A DNA stretch of 64,000 nt, taken from the NCBI RefSeq assembly GCF_019599465.1, contig NZ_RKLR01000002.1, forward strand, positions 186,001 through 250,000, given 5' to 3'. The stretch comes from Haloarcula rubra (GTDB lineage Archaea; Halobacteriota; Halobacteria; Halobacteriales; Haloarculaceae). The notes under the pieces are model-generated. The model was not told the origin of the DNA. It saw nothing but the letters and a program-made list of their open reading frames with translations, and did not search any database. The translations under genes were made by a program, and so were the position numbers. Positions 43,214 to 52,781 of the stretch are shown here, piece by piece (position 1 is the first letter of the stretch; each line of letters opens with the position of its first letter).

Positions 43214-45061
43214 ATGGACACGAACGACAGCCGACAGGTCCGGGTCCTGTCAACTGACGCCGGCGAGCGACTCGACGCGGTCTGGGCGGTCCTCACCGAA
43301 CGCGGGTTCGACGTCGACCACGTCGAGAGCCCCGCCGCCCTCGGACGGGCCGACACCGACGCCTACGACCTCGTCGTGGTCGCACACGACGAGACGACGA
43401 CGCCCGAACTGGACGGCGTCGCCGGCGTCGAGACGGCGGTCGCCGCCGTCGACTGTCCGGTCGTCCTGTACGCCGTCGGCTTCCCGGGTGCCGACGTAGC
43501 CGTCGACGCCCTCGCGGCCGGGGCCACCGACGCCGTCTACGTCCCGCCCGAACGCGCGTCGCTGCTGGCCCGCCGCTTCGACTGTGCGGCGACCGACGGG
43601 ACCTCGTTCGACTCGCCCGAGGCGCTGCTGAACGACTTCTTCGAGCACTACCCAGAGGACGTGTTCGTCAAGGACGACAGCTCCCGAATCGCTATCGGGA
43701 GCCACGAGACGACCCGGCCACAGGGGTACGACCGCGACCAGCTCGTCGGGTTGACCGACTACGAACTGTTCCACCCGGACCTCGCGGACGCGCTGTACGA
43801 ACAGGAGCGGCGCATCCGGGAGGAAGACGACCCGCAGGTGAACGTCGTCGAACACTACGTCGAAGACGGCGAGGACTGTTGGGTGTCCTCGACGAAGGTC
43901 CCGCGGTACGACGAGGACGGCGCGGTGACCGGTATCGTCGGGGGGACCCGCGACGTGACGGAGTTGCGCCGCAGGGAGGAACTCGTCGCCTCGCTCAACG
44001 AGTGGAGTCGCGACCTGATGCGCGCCGAGACGGCCGCCGACATCTGCCGGCTGACGGCGGCCATCGCCGCGGACATCGACACGCTCCCGTCGGCACAGGT
44101 AGTCCTCGACGACGGCACCCGTCTCACGCCCGCCGACGTCGACGACGACGGCCCCGCGCTGTTCGAGACCCACGAGCGCTGGTTCTGGCGGGCCTTCGAG
44201 ACGGGGGACCCACAGTACGTCACGACCGGCCCCGACGGGCGGACGACACGGACCGACGGCGCCGACCCGACCGAAATCGAGGCCGTGGTGTTACCGCTGG
44301 GCGACCACGGGGCGCTCGGGCTATCGCCCGGCGACACCCTCGACGAGTTCACGCTGGACCTCGCGAACGTGCTCGCGGCGACCGTCGAGGCGTCGCTCGA
44401 CCGGGCCGAGCGCGAACAGGAACTGCGCGAACACGAACGCGAGCTAGAGACACAGAACGAACGGCTGGAGGCGTTCACGACGATGGTCAGCCACGACCTG
44501 CGGAACCCGCTGCAGGTCGCACTCGGTGCCACGGACCTGTTGGACGAGGAGTCCGAACACGTCGACCGCATCTACACGGCGCTGGACCAGATGGACCGTC
44601 TCGTCGACGAACTCCTGACGCTGGCCAGACGGGGCGAAATCGTCGGCGACCGCGTCGCCGTCGACGTCGCGACCCTCGCCGGTGCCGCGTGGAGCGCCGT
44701 CGACACGGGCGAGGCGACGCTGACGCTCGACGACCCCGGCACCGTCGTCGCCGACCGCGACCGCCTGCGGGAGCTGTTCGAGAACCTCCTCTGGGTGTTG
44801 CTGGAACGCTCGGCGGCCGACCCGACCGTCCGCGTGGGGTCGCTCGGCACGGGGGGTCTCTACATCGAACACGCCGACCGGACGGCGACAGACGGTGACG
44901 GCGACCCGCTGGCCGCGTCCCCACTCGATACGGAGGACTGGACGCAGTACGGCCAGTACATCGTCTCGACTATCGCGGAAGCGTACGGCTGGGACGTGAC
45001 CGCGGTCGACACCGGCGGCGACCACGTCCGGTTCGAGATAACCGGACTGGAGGGACGATGA
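43214..45061 (+). CDS. Histidine kinase paralogue with degenerate ATPase domain (probable pseudokinase)
   Basis: The 615-residue protein has an N-terminal receiver-like region without a proper phosphoacceptor (about 1-125), a PAS domain (about 135-255), a GAF-like region, a linker, and an intact H-box VSHDLRNPL with His427. The HATPase is damaged: the N box reads ENLLWVLLERS, lacking the second Asn and NA pair, the G1 motif DxGxG is replaced by EHADRTA, and the G2 region YGQYIVSTIAEAYG lacks the glycines. It is followed 19 nt later by an intact paralogue. The protein may still dimerise or act as a phosphoryl acceptor. Confidence 0.85.
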   Translation: MDTNDSRQVRVLSTDAGERLDAVWAVLTERGFDVDHVESPAALGRADTDAYDLVVVAHDETTTPELDGVAGVETAVAAVDCPVVLYAVGFPGADVAVDALAAGATDAVYVPPERASLLARRFDCAATDGTSFDSPEALLNDFFEHYPEDVFVKDDSSRIAIGSHETTRPQGYDRDQLVGLTDYELFHPDLADALYEQERRIREEDDPQVNVVEHYVEDGEDCWVSSTKVPRYDEDGAVTGIVGGTRDVTELRRREELVASLNEWSRDLMRAETAADICRLTAAIAADIDTLPSAQVVLDDGTRLTPADVDDDGPALFETHERWFWRAFETGDPQYVTTGPDGRTTRTDGADPTEIEAVVLPLGDHGALGLSPGDTLDEFTLDLANVLAATVEASLDRAEREQELREHERELETQNERLEAFTTMVSHDLRNPLQVALGATDLLDEESEHVDRIYTALDQMDRLVDELLTLARRGEIVGDRVAVDVATLAGAAWSAVDTGEATLTLDDPGTVVADRDRLRELFENLLWVLLERSAADPTVRVGSLGTGGLYIEHADRTATDGDGDPLAASPLDTEDWTQYGQYIVSTIAEAYGWDVTAVDTGGDHVRFEITGLEGR

Positions 45062-45080
45062 CGCCGGGTGGTGCGCGGCG

Positions 45081-46985
45081 ATGAGCGAACCCGACCCGCT
45101 TGCGGTCACCTGCGTCGACCCGGACGGGCGACTCGACCCGGTCGTCGCCGCGCTCCGGGGGGCCGACGACGTGGTGGTCACGACCGTCGAGACAGTCGCC
45201 GACGTGCCGGCGACCGCGGACTGCTGTGTCCTGTTACACGCGCCGGCGACGGCGTCGCTCCCGGCCGTCGACGCCTTCGCCCAACTGGACGCGCTCACCG
45301 ACGCCCGACCCGACGTGCCGGTCGCCATCTACGGCCACGACATCGGGTCGATGGCGACGACGACGCGGGCGTTCACCCACCGGGTGGTCGAGTCGGGCGC
45401 CGACGTCGCGATGACGATGACGGCCGACCGCCCGGAACTCGTCGTCCGCCGGGTCGAGCAGGCCGCCGGCCGCGAGACGCACTTCCAGTCCGACCCCGAC
45501 CTGCTGGACTCGCTGCTGGACTCGTTTCCCCACCAACTGTTCGTCAAGGACGACGTCGGCCGGTTCGTCGACACCAGCGCGGTCACGGCCAGCGAGTACG
45601 ACTTCGACCGGGACGAGTTGGTCGGCCTGACCGACTACGAACTGCTCCCGCACGACCTCGCGGAGGACCTCTACGCGGAGGAACAGCGCATCATGGCCGC
45701 CGGCGAACCGATGCTGCACAAGGTCGAACACTACGTCGACATCGAGGGCCGCAGTCGCTGGGTCAACACGGCGAAAGCGCCCCGATTCGACGCCGACGGC
45801 GACCCCATCGGTATCGTCGGCAGCGCCCGCGACGTCACCGACGAGAAGCGACAGGAGCACATGGTGCGGGCGGTCCACGAGGCCAGCCGTGACCTCGTGC
45901 GGGCGGGCGACCGGACCGAAATCGGCGAGGTGACCGTCGCCATCGCCGAGGACATCCCGGCGCTCCCGCGCGTGCAGGTCGCCCTCGTCGACGCCGACAG
46001 CGGCGACCTCCGGCCGGTCGACCCGGACGACGGGGGGCAGATATACGACCAGTACGCGGGGTGGTACGACCGGGCCTTCGACCGCGGCGAGACGCTGTTC
46101 GTCACCGCCGGCGGGGCCGACGCGACGGCCGAGTGGACGGCCGTCGACGAACCCGCCGCCGCCCTCATCCCCGTGGGCGACCACGGCGTCTTCGGCGTCA
46201 CGACGGGAGAGGGGACCGTCGACGAGTTCACGCTGGACCTCGCCGACATCCTCGCGGCCAACGTCGAGGCCGCACTGGACCGGGCCGAACGCGAGCGCGA
46301 ACTCGAACGCCAGAACGAACGGTTAGAGGAGTTCGCCAGCATCGTCAGCCACGACCTGCGGAACCCGCTGACCGTCGCCGACGCCTACGCCGAACTCGCC
46401 AGGGACGACCCGCAACCGGAGCACTTCGACAAGATAGACGACGCCCTCGACCGGATGGCGCAGTTGACCGAGGAACTGCTGACGCTCGCGAAGAAGGGTC
46501 AGGCCGTCGGCGAGACGACGCCCGTCCAGTTGGAGGCCGCCGTCGACGAGGCCCGGAATTCCGTCGACGCCGACCGTCTCGCGGTCCGAACCGTCGACCT
46601 CGGCACCGTCGAGGCCGACGACTCCCGACTGGTCGAACTCCTCGAAAACCTCCTCCGGAACGCCGTGGAGCACGGCGCTACGGGCACTCGGACGCCCGCC
46701 GGCGACGCCGTCGAACACGGTGATGACGGCGGCGACGCGGTCACCGTCACCGTCGGGATGCTCCCGGACGGCGAGGGGTTCTACGTCGCCGACGACGGCC
46801 CCGGTATCGCCGAGAGCGAACGCGAGAAGGTGTTCGAGATGGGGTACACCGACAGCGAGGACGGCACGGGGTACGGGCTCTACATCGTGAAGACCATCGC
46901 GGAGGCACACGGGTGGTCGGTGGCGGTCACCGAGAGCGACGCCGGCGGCGCTCGGTTCGAGGTCAGCGACGTGGCCGGCCACTGA
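45081..46985 (+). CDS. PAS/GAF-like sensor histidine kinase
   Basis: The 634-residue paralogue of the preceding gene has receiver-like, PAS and GAF-like segments, the H-box VSHDLRNPL with His424, and an intact HATPase: ENLLRNAVEHG (N box), DDGPGIAE (G1) and YGLYIVKTIAEAHG (G2). A stretch of its 3' end (46932-46972) is identical over 41 bp to the kinase gene at 16722 (18525-18565), so these kinases have been exchanging sequence or are recent duplicates. It abuts, with no gap, the convergent coiled-coil gene. Confidence 0.88.
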   Translation: MSEPDPLAVTCVDPDGRLDPVVAALRGADDVVVTTVETVADVPATADCCVLLHAPATASLPAVDAFAQLDALTDARPDVPVAIYGHDIGSMATTTRAFTHRVVESGADVAMTMTADRPELVVRRVEQAAGRETHFQSDPDLLDSLLDSFPHQLFVKDDVGRFVDTSAVTASEYDFDRDELVGLTDYELLPHDLAEDLYAEEQRIMAAGEPMLHKVEHYVDIEGRSRWVNTAKAPRFDADGDPIGIVGSARDVTDEKRQEHMVRAVHEASRDLVRAGDRTEIGEVTVAIAEDIPALPRVQVALVDADSGDLRPVDPDDGGQIYDQYAGWYDRAFDRGETLFVTAGGADATAEWTAVDEPAAALIPVGDHGVFGVTTGEGTVDEFTLDLADILAANVEAALDRAERERELERQNERLEEFASIVSHDLRNPLTVADAYAELARDDPQPEHFDKIDDALDRMAQLTEELLTLAKKGQAVGETTPVQLEAAVDEARNSVDADRLAVRTVDLGTVEADDSRLVELLENLLRNAVEHGATGTRTPAGDAVEHGDDGGDAVTVTVGMLPDGEGFYVADDGPGIAESEREKVFEMGYTDSEDGTGYGLYIVKTIAEAHGWSVAVTESDAGGARFEVSDVAGH

Positions 46986-47195
46986 TTAGCGCTCGTCGAG
47001 CAACCGCTCGTACCGCTCGACGACCGCTCGACGGCGTTCGCGCTCGGACTCGAGCGCCGCCTCCAGCGCGGCGATGCGACAGTGCAGGACGGTCAGTTCG
47101 AACTGTGCGATGCTCGTCGGGGTGGCCCGGGTGGACGTGCGGTCGACGTCCGACCCGGACTCGGGCGTCGCCACTTGGGTGGGTCGTGTGGTCAC
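46986..47195 (-). CDS. Small coiled-coil protein
   Basis: A GTG at 47195 opens a 69-residue frame with an N-terminal disordered segment (TTRPTQVATPESGSDVD) and a C-terminal helix rich in heptads (ELTVLHCRIAALEAALESERERRRAVVERYERLL), a likely coiled coil. An ATG at 47231 would add 12 residues of unlike composition. Small haloarchaeal coiled-coil proteins of this kind are common. Its stop touches the stop of the histidine kinase on the other strand. No partner or function is known. Confidence 0.6.
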   Translation of the reverse strand: MTTRPTQVATPESGSDVDRTSTRATPTSIAQFELTVLHCRIAALEAALESERERRRAVVERYERLLDER

Positions 47196-47289
47196 ACACC
47201 ACGATTGGTGTCGAGTGTCAAAAGCACCCATCGGACGGTCGTCACACGCCCGTCATGCGGTCGTCGGCGGCCTGAGAGCGCAGGCCGAC

Positions 47290-50200
47290 CTACATGAAGT
47301 CCGCGATGCCGGACTGCTTGTTGTGGTCGTTCTCGAACACCGACTCGATAGAGCGTTCGAGGATCTTCAACCGCTGTTTCGTGTAGTCGCGGGCGCCGAA
47401 CTCGTCGGCGACGCGGATGGCCGTGTCGATGTACTTCGTCACCGACCCCTCGTGGACGGTGAGGTTCACGCGGCCGCCACACTCCCGGCAGTCGCCGGTC
47501 AGCGGCATCCGGCGGTAGGACTCCCCGCAGTCCAGACACCGCACCTCCTGTCTGGAGAACGCCCGGAGGTTACCGATGAGGTCCGGCAGGAAGTGGTACT
47601 CGATGATGCGCTCGGCCACGTCGGACTCGACGACGGCCCGCAGTTTCCGCGAGAGGGACAACTGGGCGTCCATCTTCTCCTCCATCGACCCGAGCGTCTT
47701 GTACGCCGAGAGGTCCGGCCCGGCCGCGAGGTCGGTGGTGTCGTGGGTGTGCCGGAAGTCAGTGTACTCGCGGTCGGTGCCCAGCGTCTCCTCGGCTATC
47801 GTCATGACGTCTTCCACCTCGGCGGGGTCGGCCAGCTCCCGCGTGGCCTCGTAGAACTCGCGAGGGTAGCGGTCCATGATGTCCATGTTGTGGGCCTCGT
47901 CGTCGATTTCGCTGGGGTCGATTCGCGAGGACATCACCAGCGGGGCGTCCATCTGCCCCCCGCGCTTGTTCGGGAGGTAGGACTTCGAGAAGTTGAGCAG
48001 GCCGTCCATCAGGAGCATCACGCAGTCCTCGTCGCCGTCGCACTGGCCGACGTAGGTGCCCTCGACGGCGACCCGGTGGGTGTCGGCGACGGTGAGACAG
48101 TAGACGTGGTCGACGTCGCTCTCGACGTACTCGACGGCGGTCACGGCGTCCGTCGGGACGCCCGCGCCGTCGGCCACCGGGACGGCCGCCCCGGCACCGG
48201 TCATCGTCGTCTCGCCGCCGTCGTACGCCGGCAGGTCGTCGCCGACGTCGATGTCGCTGGCCGGGACTTCCTCGACGCCGTCGGCCCCGGCCCGGAGCAT
48301 CGTGTGGTCCGGGGTGACCCGCAGCGTCCGGTCGCCGACCTCGACTCGGACGAGGTGGTCCGGCGCGGGGTGTTTCGAGACGGCCTCGACCGGTCTGCGG
48401 CAGGGGCCGTCCGCCCCCAGCGAGGGCACCGCGACGTCGCCGTCCAGTTCCTGCATGAGCGTCCCGAAGTCGTCCGCTTCGGGGTCGTCGAGCCGAGACT
48501 CCACCAGTTCCTCGATGGTGCCGTAGGCCCACTCGTCGTCCTCGTCGCGGTGCCAGAGGCGGGTCTCTGGATGGAAGCAGTTCCGCCGTTTGGCGGCGTG
48601 GAAGTACGGGTGGGCGTAGCCGACGGCCGCCGAGGTAAAGCCGACGACCCGGCCGACCGTCGCGGCGGAGGTGTGGGGGGCCATCCCGAAGACGAGTTCG
48701 CCCACGAGTTCCTCGCGGTCGTCGAACTCGTAGTACGGGTCCAGACCGTAGTACTGCTCCAGGAGGTCGTCGACGAACGCCGCGGTCTGGAGCATGTGTT
48801 CGGCCGCGCCGTCCGAGAGGACGATGTCCTGCACTTTCAGTTCGACCAGTTGGTCGGCGCGAGTCAGCGGGTCGCCGTGGATGTCCGTCTCGTAGCCGAG
48901 ATGGCGCAGGCGGTCGGGGTCGACGTCGAGTTCGGCCGGTCGGACCGCCGTCACCGGCAGGTCGGTCATGTCGTACCGGACGGTGCCGTCCTTGAACGCC
49001 GAGACGTCGTGTTTCGCCCGCAGAATCCCCTTCTCCATCGGTTCGGGAAGTTTCTCCTCGGAGGTGAGCCCCTTGACCGCTTTCAGCGTGTCGAACGCCG
49101 TCTCGCGCTCGCCCACGCTCTGGAGGGCGTCGCGGTATATCTCCCGGATGTCTAGTTCCGTGTACTGGGTGGGCGAGGCCAGCGTCTCACAGCGGCCACA
49201 CTCCGCGCGACCGGACTCGTCGGGTTCGACCTCCGTCTCGCAGTCGGGGCAGACGTACACCGTCTCGGCGACGGCGTCACACTCCGGACAGCGGGCTTCG
49301 TGGGTCTCCGTGGCGCAGTCGGGACAGCGCCGCCGGGCCACCTCCACCTCGACGCGGCCCGGTGTCTCGCTCATCGAGTCGGCGTGTTTGGTCGCGTCGG
49401 CGACGCTCCGCTGTGCCCCGCCGGCCTCGCCGATGGGGAAGAGCGTGTGGACCGCCGGCGAGAGGTCCCGCCGCTCTGACTTCTCGGGCCGGCCCATCCG
49501 GTTGCCGATGCGGGTCGGGGCGCGCTCCCGTATCTCGAAGGGCGACACCTCGTCGACCGCGAGGACGGCGTTCCGACCCGCCTCGTCGCCCAGTTCGTCG
49601 TCGACGTAGCCGATGGCGTCGGCCGCCTCCTGTTCGCCGTAGGTCTTCGCGCGGTCCGAGAGGTCCTCGATAGCCCACGTCCGTTCGAGCGACCGGTCGA
49701 AGCCGAGCGTGCGGACCAGCGGGAGCCAATCGGGGACGACGAGGCGGTCCTCGTCCTGTGAGTGCTCGACCAGTAGCCGTTCGAGGGCGGCCCGTGCGTC
49801 GTCGGTCCGCGGGAGGACGAGGTCGCCGTCGGCGGCGGCGCTCCCCGGCCCCTCGACGACGGCACCGTCGGTGTGTGCGACCCGTCCCTCGTCGATGGCG
49901 TCGGCCAGCGCCCCCATCTGCTCGACGCTCACGTCGTGCCAGAGGTAGGTGTACTTCGGGTGGAGCGGTGCGTCGTACTCGCTGGCCCACTCTAGGGCCT
50001 CCTCGGCGCTGGGGTCCGCGAGGTCGACGGTCGGACTGTCCCGCATCGCCTGCACGTCCGCGCCCGCGGCCTCGAAGTCCTGCTCCCACCACTCGACGGT
50101 GTAGGAGGCCGGGGCCAGCGGGTGGTTGTTCTCGACGAACTCGCCGTAGTTGACGAGGTACTCGCCGAGGTCGAGTATCTTCTCGACGCCGTTCCTGACC

Positions 50201-51468
50201 TCGAGCGCCTCCTCGGCGTCGTCGATGCGCCGGACGTCGCCGTTGGCGAGCCGGACCGTCGGCCCCTCGATGGTGTCGACGGGGACGACGCCCGCCGCCT
50301 TCCCGGGCCGTTCGGTCTTTATCTGGGTCCCGGTCGCGAGGAAGTCGTCGACCAGATGCATCGTCGCGGGGTGGACCCCCGCCGTCGCGAATCCGTGGTT
50401 GCGCGCCCGGCCGTAGCGCAGGCGGAAGCCGCCCGACTTCGAGGGGTGTGAGAACACCGGCCGGCCGGCGATGAGGTCACGGAGGTACTTCTTCGCGGGT
50501 TCGACGCGGGGCGGGCCGGCCTGTTCCTCGCTCGGGTCCTCGTCGCCGTCGTCGTCAGTGCCCGCATCGCTCGCGGTTTCACCGCTCGCGCTCTCCGAGG
50601 CCTCCCCCTGATCGGCCTCGCCGTCTTTCCCGATGGTGCCGTCGATGAGGTCCTGCAACCACGGCCAGTCGACCTCGTCCAGATTACGGGTGTAGCGCTG
50701 AATCTTCGGGGCCTTCAGCGCGATGCCCTCCGCGAGGACGAGACACATCCCGCCGCGGGCGGAGTTCGAGTCCACCCGTTCGAGGTCCCGATACCCCGAC
50801 ACCTCCTCGTCGCCGGTGGCCTCGCCGTCCAGCATGATTGGCATGTGCTCGGCGATGAACTTCGTCTCCTTCTCCTTCGGCGAGTACTGGAGGCCGGTGT
50901 CCTTGTCGTAGAGGTCTATCTCCTCGGCGTAGCGACCGATCTCCTCCTCGCGGGCCCTGTACTGGTCGATGCCCAGCAGTGCGCGGGCGTAGTCGGCGAC
51001 CAACACCGACAGGGCCTGTGCGGTCCCACCCGCCGAACGGATGGGGCCGGCGTAGTAGACGTTGATGAACTCCGTCCCGTCGTCGTTCTCCAGCAGTTCG
51101 ACGCGGTCGATGCCCTCGATGGGCGCGGCGACGACCCCCTCGGTCAGCAGGGCGACCGCGGTCCGAACGGCTCCCTCGACCTTCCCCTCGCGGGTGTCGT
51201 AGTCGCCGACGGTCCCCTCGACGAAGTCCTCGACGAGTTCGAGGGCGGCCTCCTCGCGTGACATCTCGCCCTCCAGTTCCCGCACTCGTTCGGCGACGCC
51301 GTCGATACCGAGGATGTTCTCGACGCGGTCGGCCATGTCCCGCGCGGTCGGAATCTCGACCTCGGGTTCGGGGTCGCCCCCGCGCTGGCGGGCGCGCTGG
51401 GCGACGTCCATCGCCGACTCGAGTTCCGTCTCGAGTGTCTCGAAGTACTGTTCGTCGGCCTCGCGCAT
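47290..51468 (-). CDS. polC: D-family DNA polymerase large subunit (DP2), with mini-intein
   Basis: Catalytic subunit of PolD. The 1392-residue frame contains INVYYAGPIRSAGGTAQALSV, EIDLYDKDTG, cysteine-rich zinc modules (RRCPDCATETHEARCPECD, YVCPDCETE and a C-terminal RCLDCGESYRR...CRECGG) and the catalytic aspartate motif CDGDED. A 179-residue intein sits immediately before that Cys; removing it leaves about 1213 residues, close to other DP2 proteins. The ATG at 51468 is separated by only 1 nt from the stop of the PPC gene upstream, so the two are probably translated together. DP1 is at 19196-20764. Confidence 0.95.
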   Translation of the reverse strand: MREADEQYFETLETELESAMDVAQRARQRGGDPEPEVEIPTARDMADRVENILGIDGVAERVRELEGEMSREEAALELVEDFVEGTVGDYDTREGKVEGAVRTAVALLTEGVVAAPIEGIDRVELLENDDGTEFINVYYAGPIRSAGGTAQALSVLVADYARALLGIDQYRAREEEIGRYAEEIDLYDKDTGLQYSPKEKETKFIAEHMPIMLDGEATGDEEVSGYRDLERVDSNSARGGMCLVLAEGIALKAPKIQRYTRNLDEVDWPWLQDLIDGTIGKDGEADQGEASESASGETASDAGTDDDGDEDPSEEQAGPPRVEPAKKYLRDLIAGRPVFSHPSKSGGFRLRYGRARNHGFATAGVHPATMHLVDDFLATGTQIKTERPGKAAGVVPVDTIEGPTVRLANGDVRRIDDAEEALEVRNGVEKILDLGEYLVNYGEFVENNHPLAPASYTVEWWEQDFEAAGADVQAMRDSPTVDLADPSAEEALEWASEYDAPLHPKYTYLWHDVSVEQMGALADAIDEGRVAHTDGAVVEGPGSAAADGDLVLPRTDDARAALERLLVEHSQDEDRLVVPDWLPLVRTLGFDRSLERTWAIEDLSDRAKTYGEQEAADAIGYVDDELGDEAGRNAVLAVDEVSPFEIRERAPTRIGNRMGRPEKSERRDLSPAVHTLFPIGEAGGAQRSVADATKHADSMSETPGRVEVEVARRRCPDCATETHEARCPECDAVAETVYVCPDCETEVEPDESGRAECGRCETLASPTQYTELDIREIYRDALQSVGERETAFDTLKAVKGLTSEEKLPEPMEKGILRAKHDVSAFKDGTVRYDMTDLPVTAVRPAELDVDPDRLRHLGYETDIHGDPLTRADQLVELKVQDIVLSDGAAEHMLQTAAFVDDLLEQYYGLDPYYEFDDREELVGELVFGMAPHTSAATVGRVVGFTSAAVGYAHPYFHAAKRRNCFHPETRLWHRDEDDEWAYGTIEELVESRLDDPEADDFGTLMQELDGDVAVPSLGADGPCRRPVEAVSKHPAPDHLVRVEVGDRTLRVTPDHTMLRAGADGVEEVPASDIDVGDDLPAYDGGETTMTGAGAAVPVADGAGVPTDAVTAVEYVESDVDHVYCLTVADTHRVAVEGTYVGQCDGDEDCVMLLMDGLLNFSKSYLPNKRGGQMDAPLVMSSRIDPSEIDDEAHNMDIMDRYPREFYEATRELADPAEVEDVMTIAEETLGTDREYTDFRHTHDTTDLAAGPDLSAYKTLGSMEEKMDAQLSLSRKLRAVVESDVAERIIEYHFLPDLIGNLRAFSRQEVRCLDCGESYRRMPLTGDCRECGGRVNLTVHEGSVTKYIDTAIRVADEFGARDYTKQRLKILERSIESVFENDHNKQSGIADFM
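48043..48579 (-). other. Mini-intein within DP2
   Basis: The block starts with Cys (FHPETRLWHRDEDDEWAY), has TPDHTML (block B-like) and ends VAVEGTYVGQ before the extein Cys. It encodes 179 residues, too short for a DOD homing endonuclease, and no LAGLIDADG motif is seen. The flanking exteins AAKRRN and CDGDEDC join exactly at the polymerase active site. The last intein residue is Gln and the penultimate is Gly, both less common than the usual His-Asn. Confidence 0.88.
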
Positions 51469-51469
51469 C

Positions 51470-51892
51470 TCAGAGGTCCCAGAGGTCGAGGTCCGTCCGT
51501 TCGTCGTGTTCGCGTTCGAGGTGGGTGTCGAACGCGCGGACGTACAGTTCCCCGGCCCAGACGGTGCCGGCGTTCAGGTGGCCGGCGACGGCCTCGCCGT
51601 CCGGGCGAGAGAGGACGGCGTGGGTGTGGGCGAACCGCTCCCCCTCTAGCCACGAGACGTTGCCCACGCACGCGGCCACTTCCAGCGGTTCGTCGAAGGT
51701 GACGGCGTCGTACTCGGTCCGGTCCTGGTCGTAGAACCAGATTTCGGCGTCCTGCACCGCGCCGAGGCCGTAGAAGAAAGCCGCGTCGACGTCCTCGTCG
51801 TCGGCGAACGACTCTATCTGCGCTCGCCAGTCGGCGCCGTGGTCCAGTCGGCAGACGTACTCCGAGGCGGTGTCGACCTCCCGATAATCCAT
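51470..51892 (-). CDS. PPC/DUF296 domain protein
   Basis: The 140-residue protein is a single PPC (DUF296) domain: RLDHGADWRAQIESFADDEDVDAAFFYGLGAVQDAEIWF and later HTHAVLSRPDGEAVAGHLNAGTVW, which form the trimeric beta-barrel of this family, found alone in archaea and bacteria and fused to AT-hooks in plants. The conserved histidines resemble a metal site. Being directly upstream of polC, with 1 nt between them, suggests co-expression with the replicative polymerase. Function is unknown. Confidence 0.85.
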   Translation of the reverse strand: MDYREVDTASEYVCRLDHGADWRAQIESFADDEDVDAAFFYGLGAVQDAEIWFYDQDRTEYDAVTFDEPLEVAACVGNVSWLEGERFAHTHAVLSRPDGEAVAGHLNAGTVWAGELYVRAFDTHLEREHDERTDLDLWDL

Positions 51893-51947
51893 ACTGGAAC
51901 GGGACGGTAGGGGACGGCAAAAACGTACCGCCCTGACTCGCCGCCCC

Positions 51948-52457
51948 CTACGCCGGCAGGGTGACCCGACTGACGGACTGCCCGCGGTCGGCGTCGTGGA
52001 AGACGAGTTCCTCGACGGTCCACTCGATGGGGTCTAGCTCCCGGTCGACCAGTCGGTCGGCCGCCGCGGGGTCGCCGCCCCGTGCCACGGTGACGTGCGG
52101 GACGTACGCGTCGCCTTCCATCCTGTCGACGGGGTCGAACTCGCCACAGAGGCGTTCGTGGAGCGCCCGCAGGCCGGGGCTCTCGACGGCGAGGTAGACG
52201 ACGGGGGAGGGACCGGTCACCGCCGTCTCGAACTGCTCGACGCCGGTGACCCGGACGGCGAAGGGGTCGGTGCCCCGCAGGGCGTCCCGGGCGCACCCCT
52301 CGATGCGGGCGTAGGCGGCGTGGTCGCCGCCCCCCAGTCGTTTGACGACCAGCGTGTGCTCGCCGCGGGGCCGTGCCTGCGCGCGCGGCACGTCTCTCGC
52401 GAGGCGGCCCGCGAGCGCCGTCACCGACGACGGCAGGGACACGTTCAGGCTGTACAC
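51948..52457 (-). CDS. 2'-5' RNA ligase/LigT-like phosphodiesterase
   Basis: A GTG at 52457 (YSLNVSLPSSV) is taken as start; an upstream ATG at 52484 adds nine residues. The 169-residue protein shows the 2H phosphoesterase pattern: EHTLVVKRL in the first half and YVPHVTVARG in the second, each with a His. The first copy departs slightly from HxT (the residue after next is Leu), as in other haloarchaeal members. It could act on 2'-5' linked or cyclic-phosphate RNA ends, for example in tRNA repair. Neighbours do not fix the role. Confidence 0.78.
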   Translation of the reverse strand: MYSLNVSLPSSVTALAGRLARDVPRAQARPRGEHTLVVKRLGGGDHAAYARIEGCARDALRGTDPFAVRVTGVEQFETAVTGPSPVVYLAVESPGLRALHERLCGEFDPVDRMEGDAYVPHVTVARGGDPAAADRLVDRELDPIEWTVEELVFHDADRGQSVSRVTLPA

Positions 52458-52503
52458 GCCGCTAGCGAGTCGGGCGGTCGGCAAAAGGGGCGCGGTCCGC
52501 CGT

Positions 52504-52692
52504 CTACAGGCGGTCGGTCAGGTAGAGGACGATGAGCACGATGAGCGCGATGCCGAGGAGCGGCTGGAGCGGGCCGAGGAGCCACCCGAGGATGCCGAGC
52601 ACGCCCTCGACGACTTCCAGCGCTATCCAGACCACGACGAGGAGGAGCAGTACTTTCAGCAGCGTGTCTACGTCGACTTTCCCGCGGTTCAT
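52504..52692 (-). CDS. Small two-span membrane protein (62 aa)
   Basis: ATG 52692 opens MNRGKVDVDTLLKVLLLLVVVWIALEVVEGVLGILGWLLGPLQPLLGIALIVLIVLYLTDRL in outline: a short polar start, two hydrophobic helices separated by a Gly/Pro turn, and a polar end. The pattern matches small conserved haloarchaeal membrane proteins of unknown function. A longer frame starting at 52752 lacks protein-like character. It is divergent from the HTH membrane protein gene at 52782. Confidence 0.65.
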   Translation of the reverse strand: MNRGKVDVDTLLKVLLLLVVVWIALEVVEGVLGILGWLLGPLQPLLGIALIVLIVLYLTDRL

Positions 52693-52781
52693 GGCCCTGG
52701 CTTCCGGTCGGCGGGTGAAACCAGTTGTGGCCAGCGTTCGGCAACAAGTCATATTGTCGCCGAGCGTAAACTGCCCACAGA

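Noticed and set aside
47196-47231. Upstream ATG start for the coiled-coil gene
   Set aside because: The extra 12 residues (with Trp and Cys) are unlike the rest; the GTG at 47195 starts the typical disordered segment.
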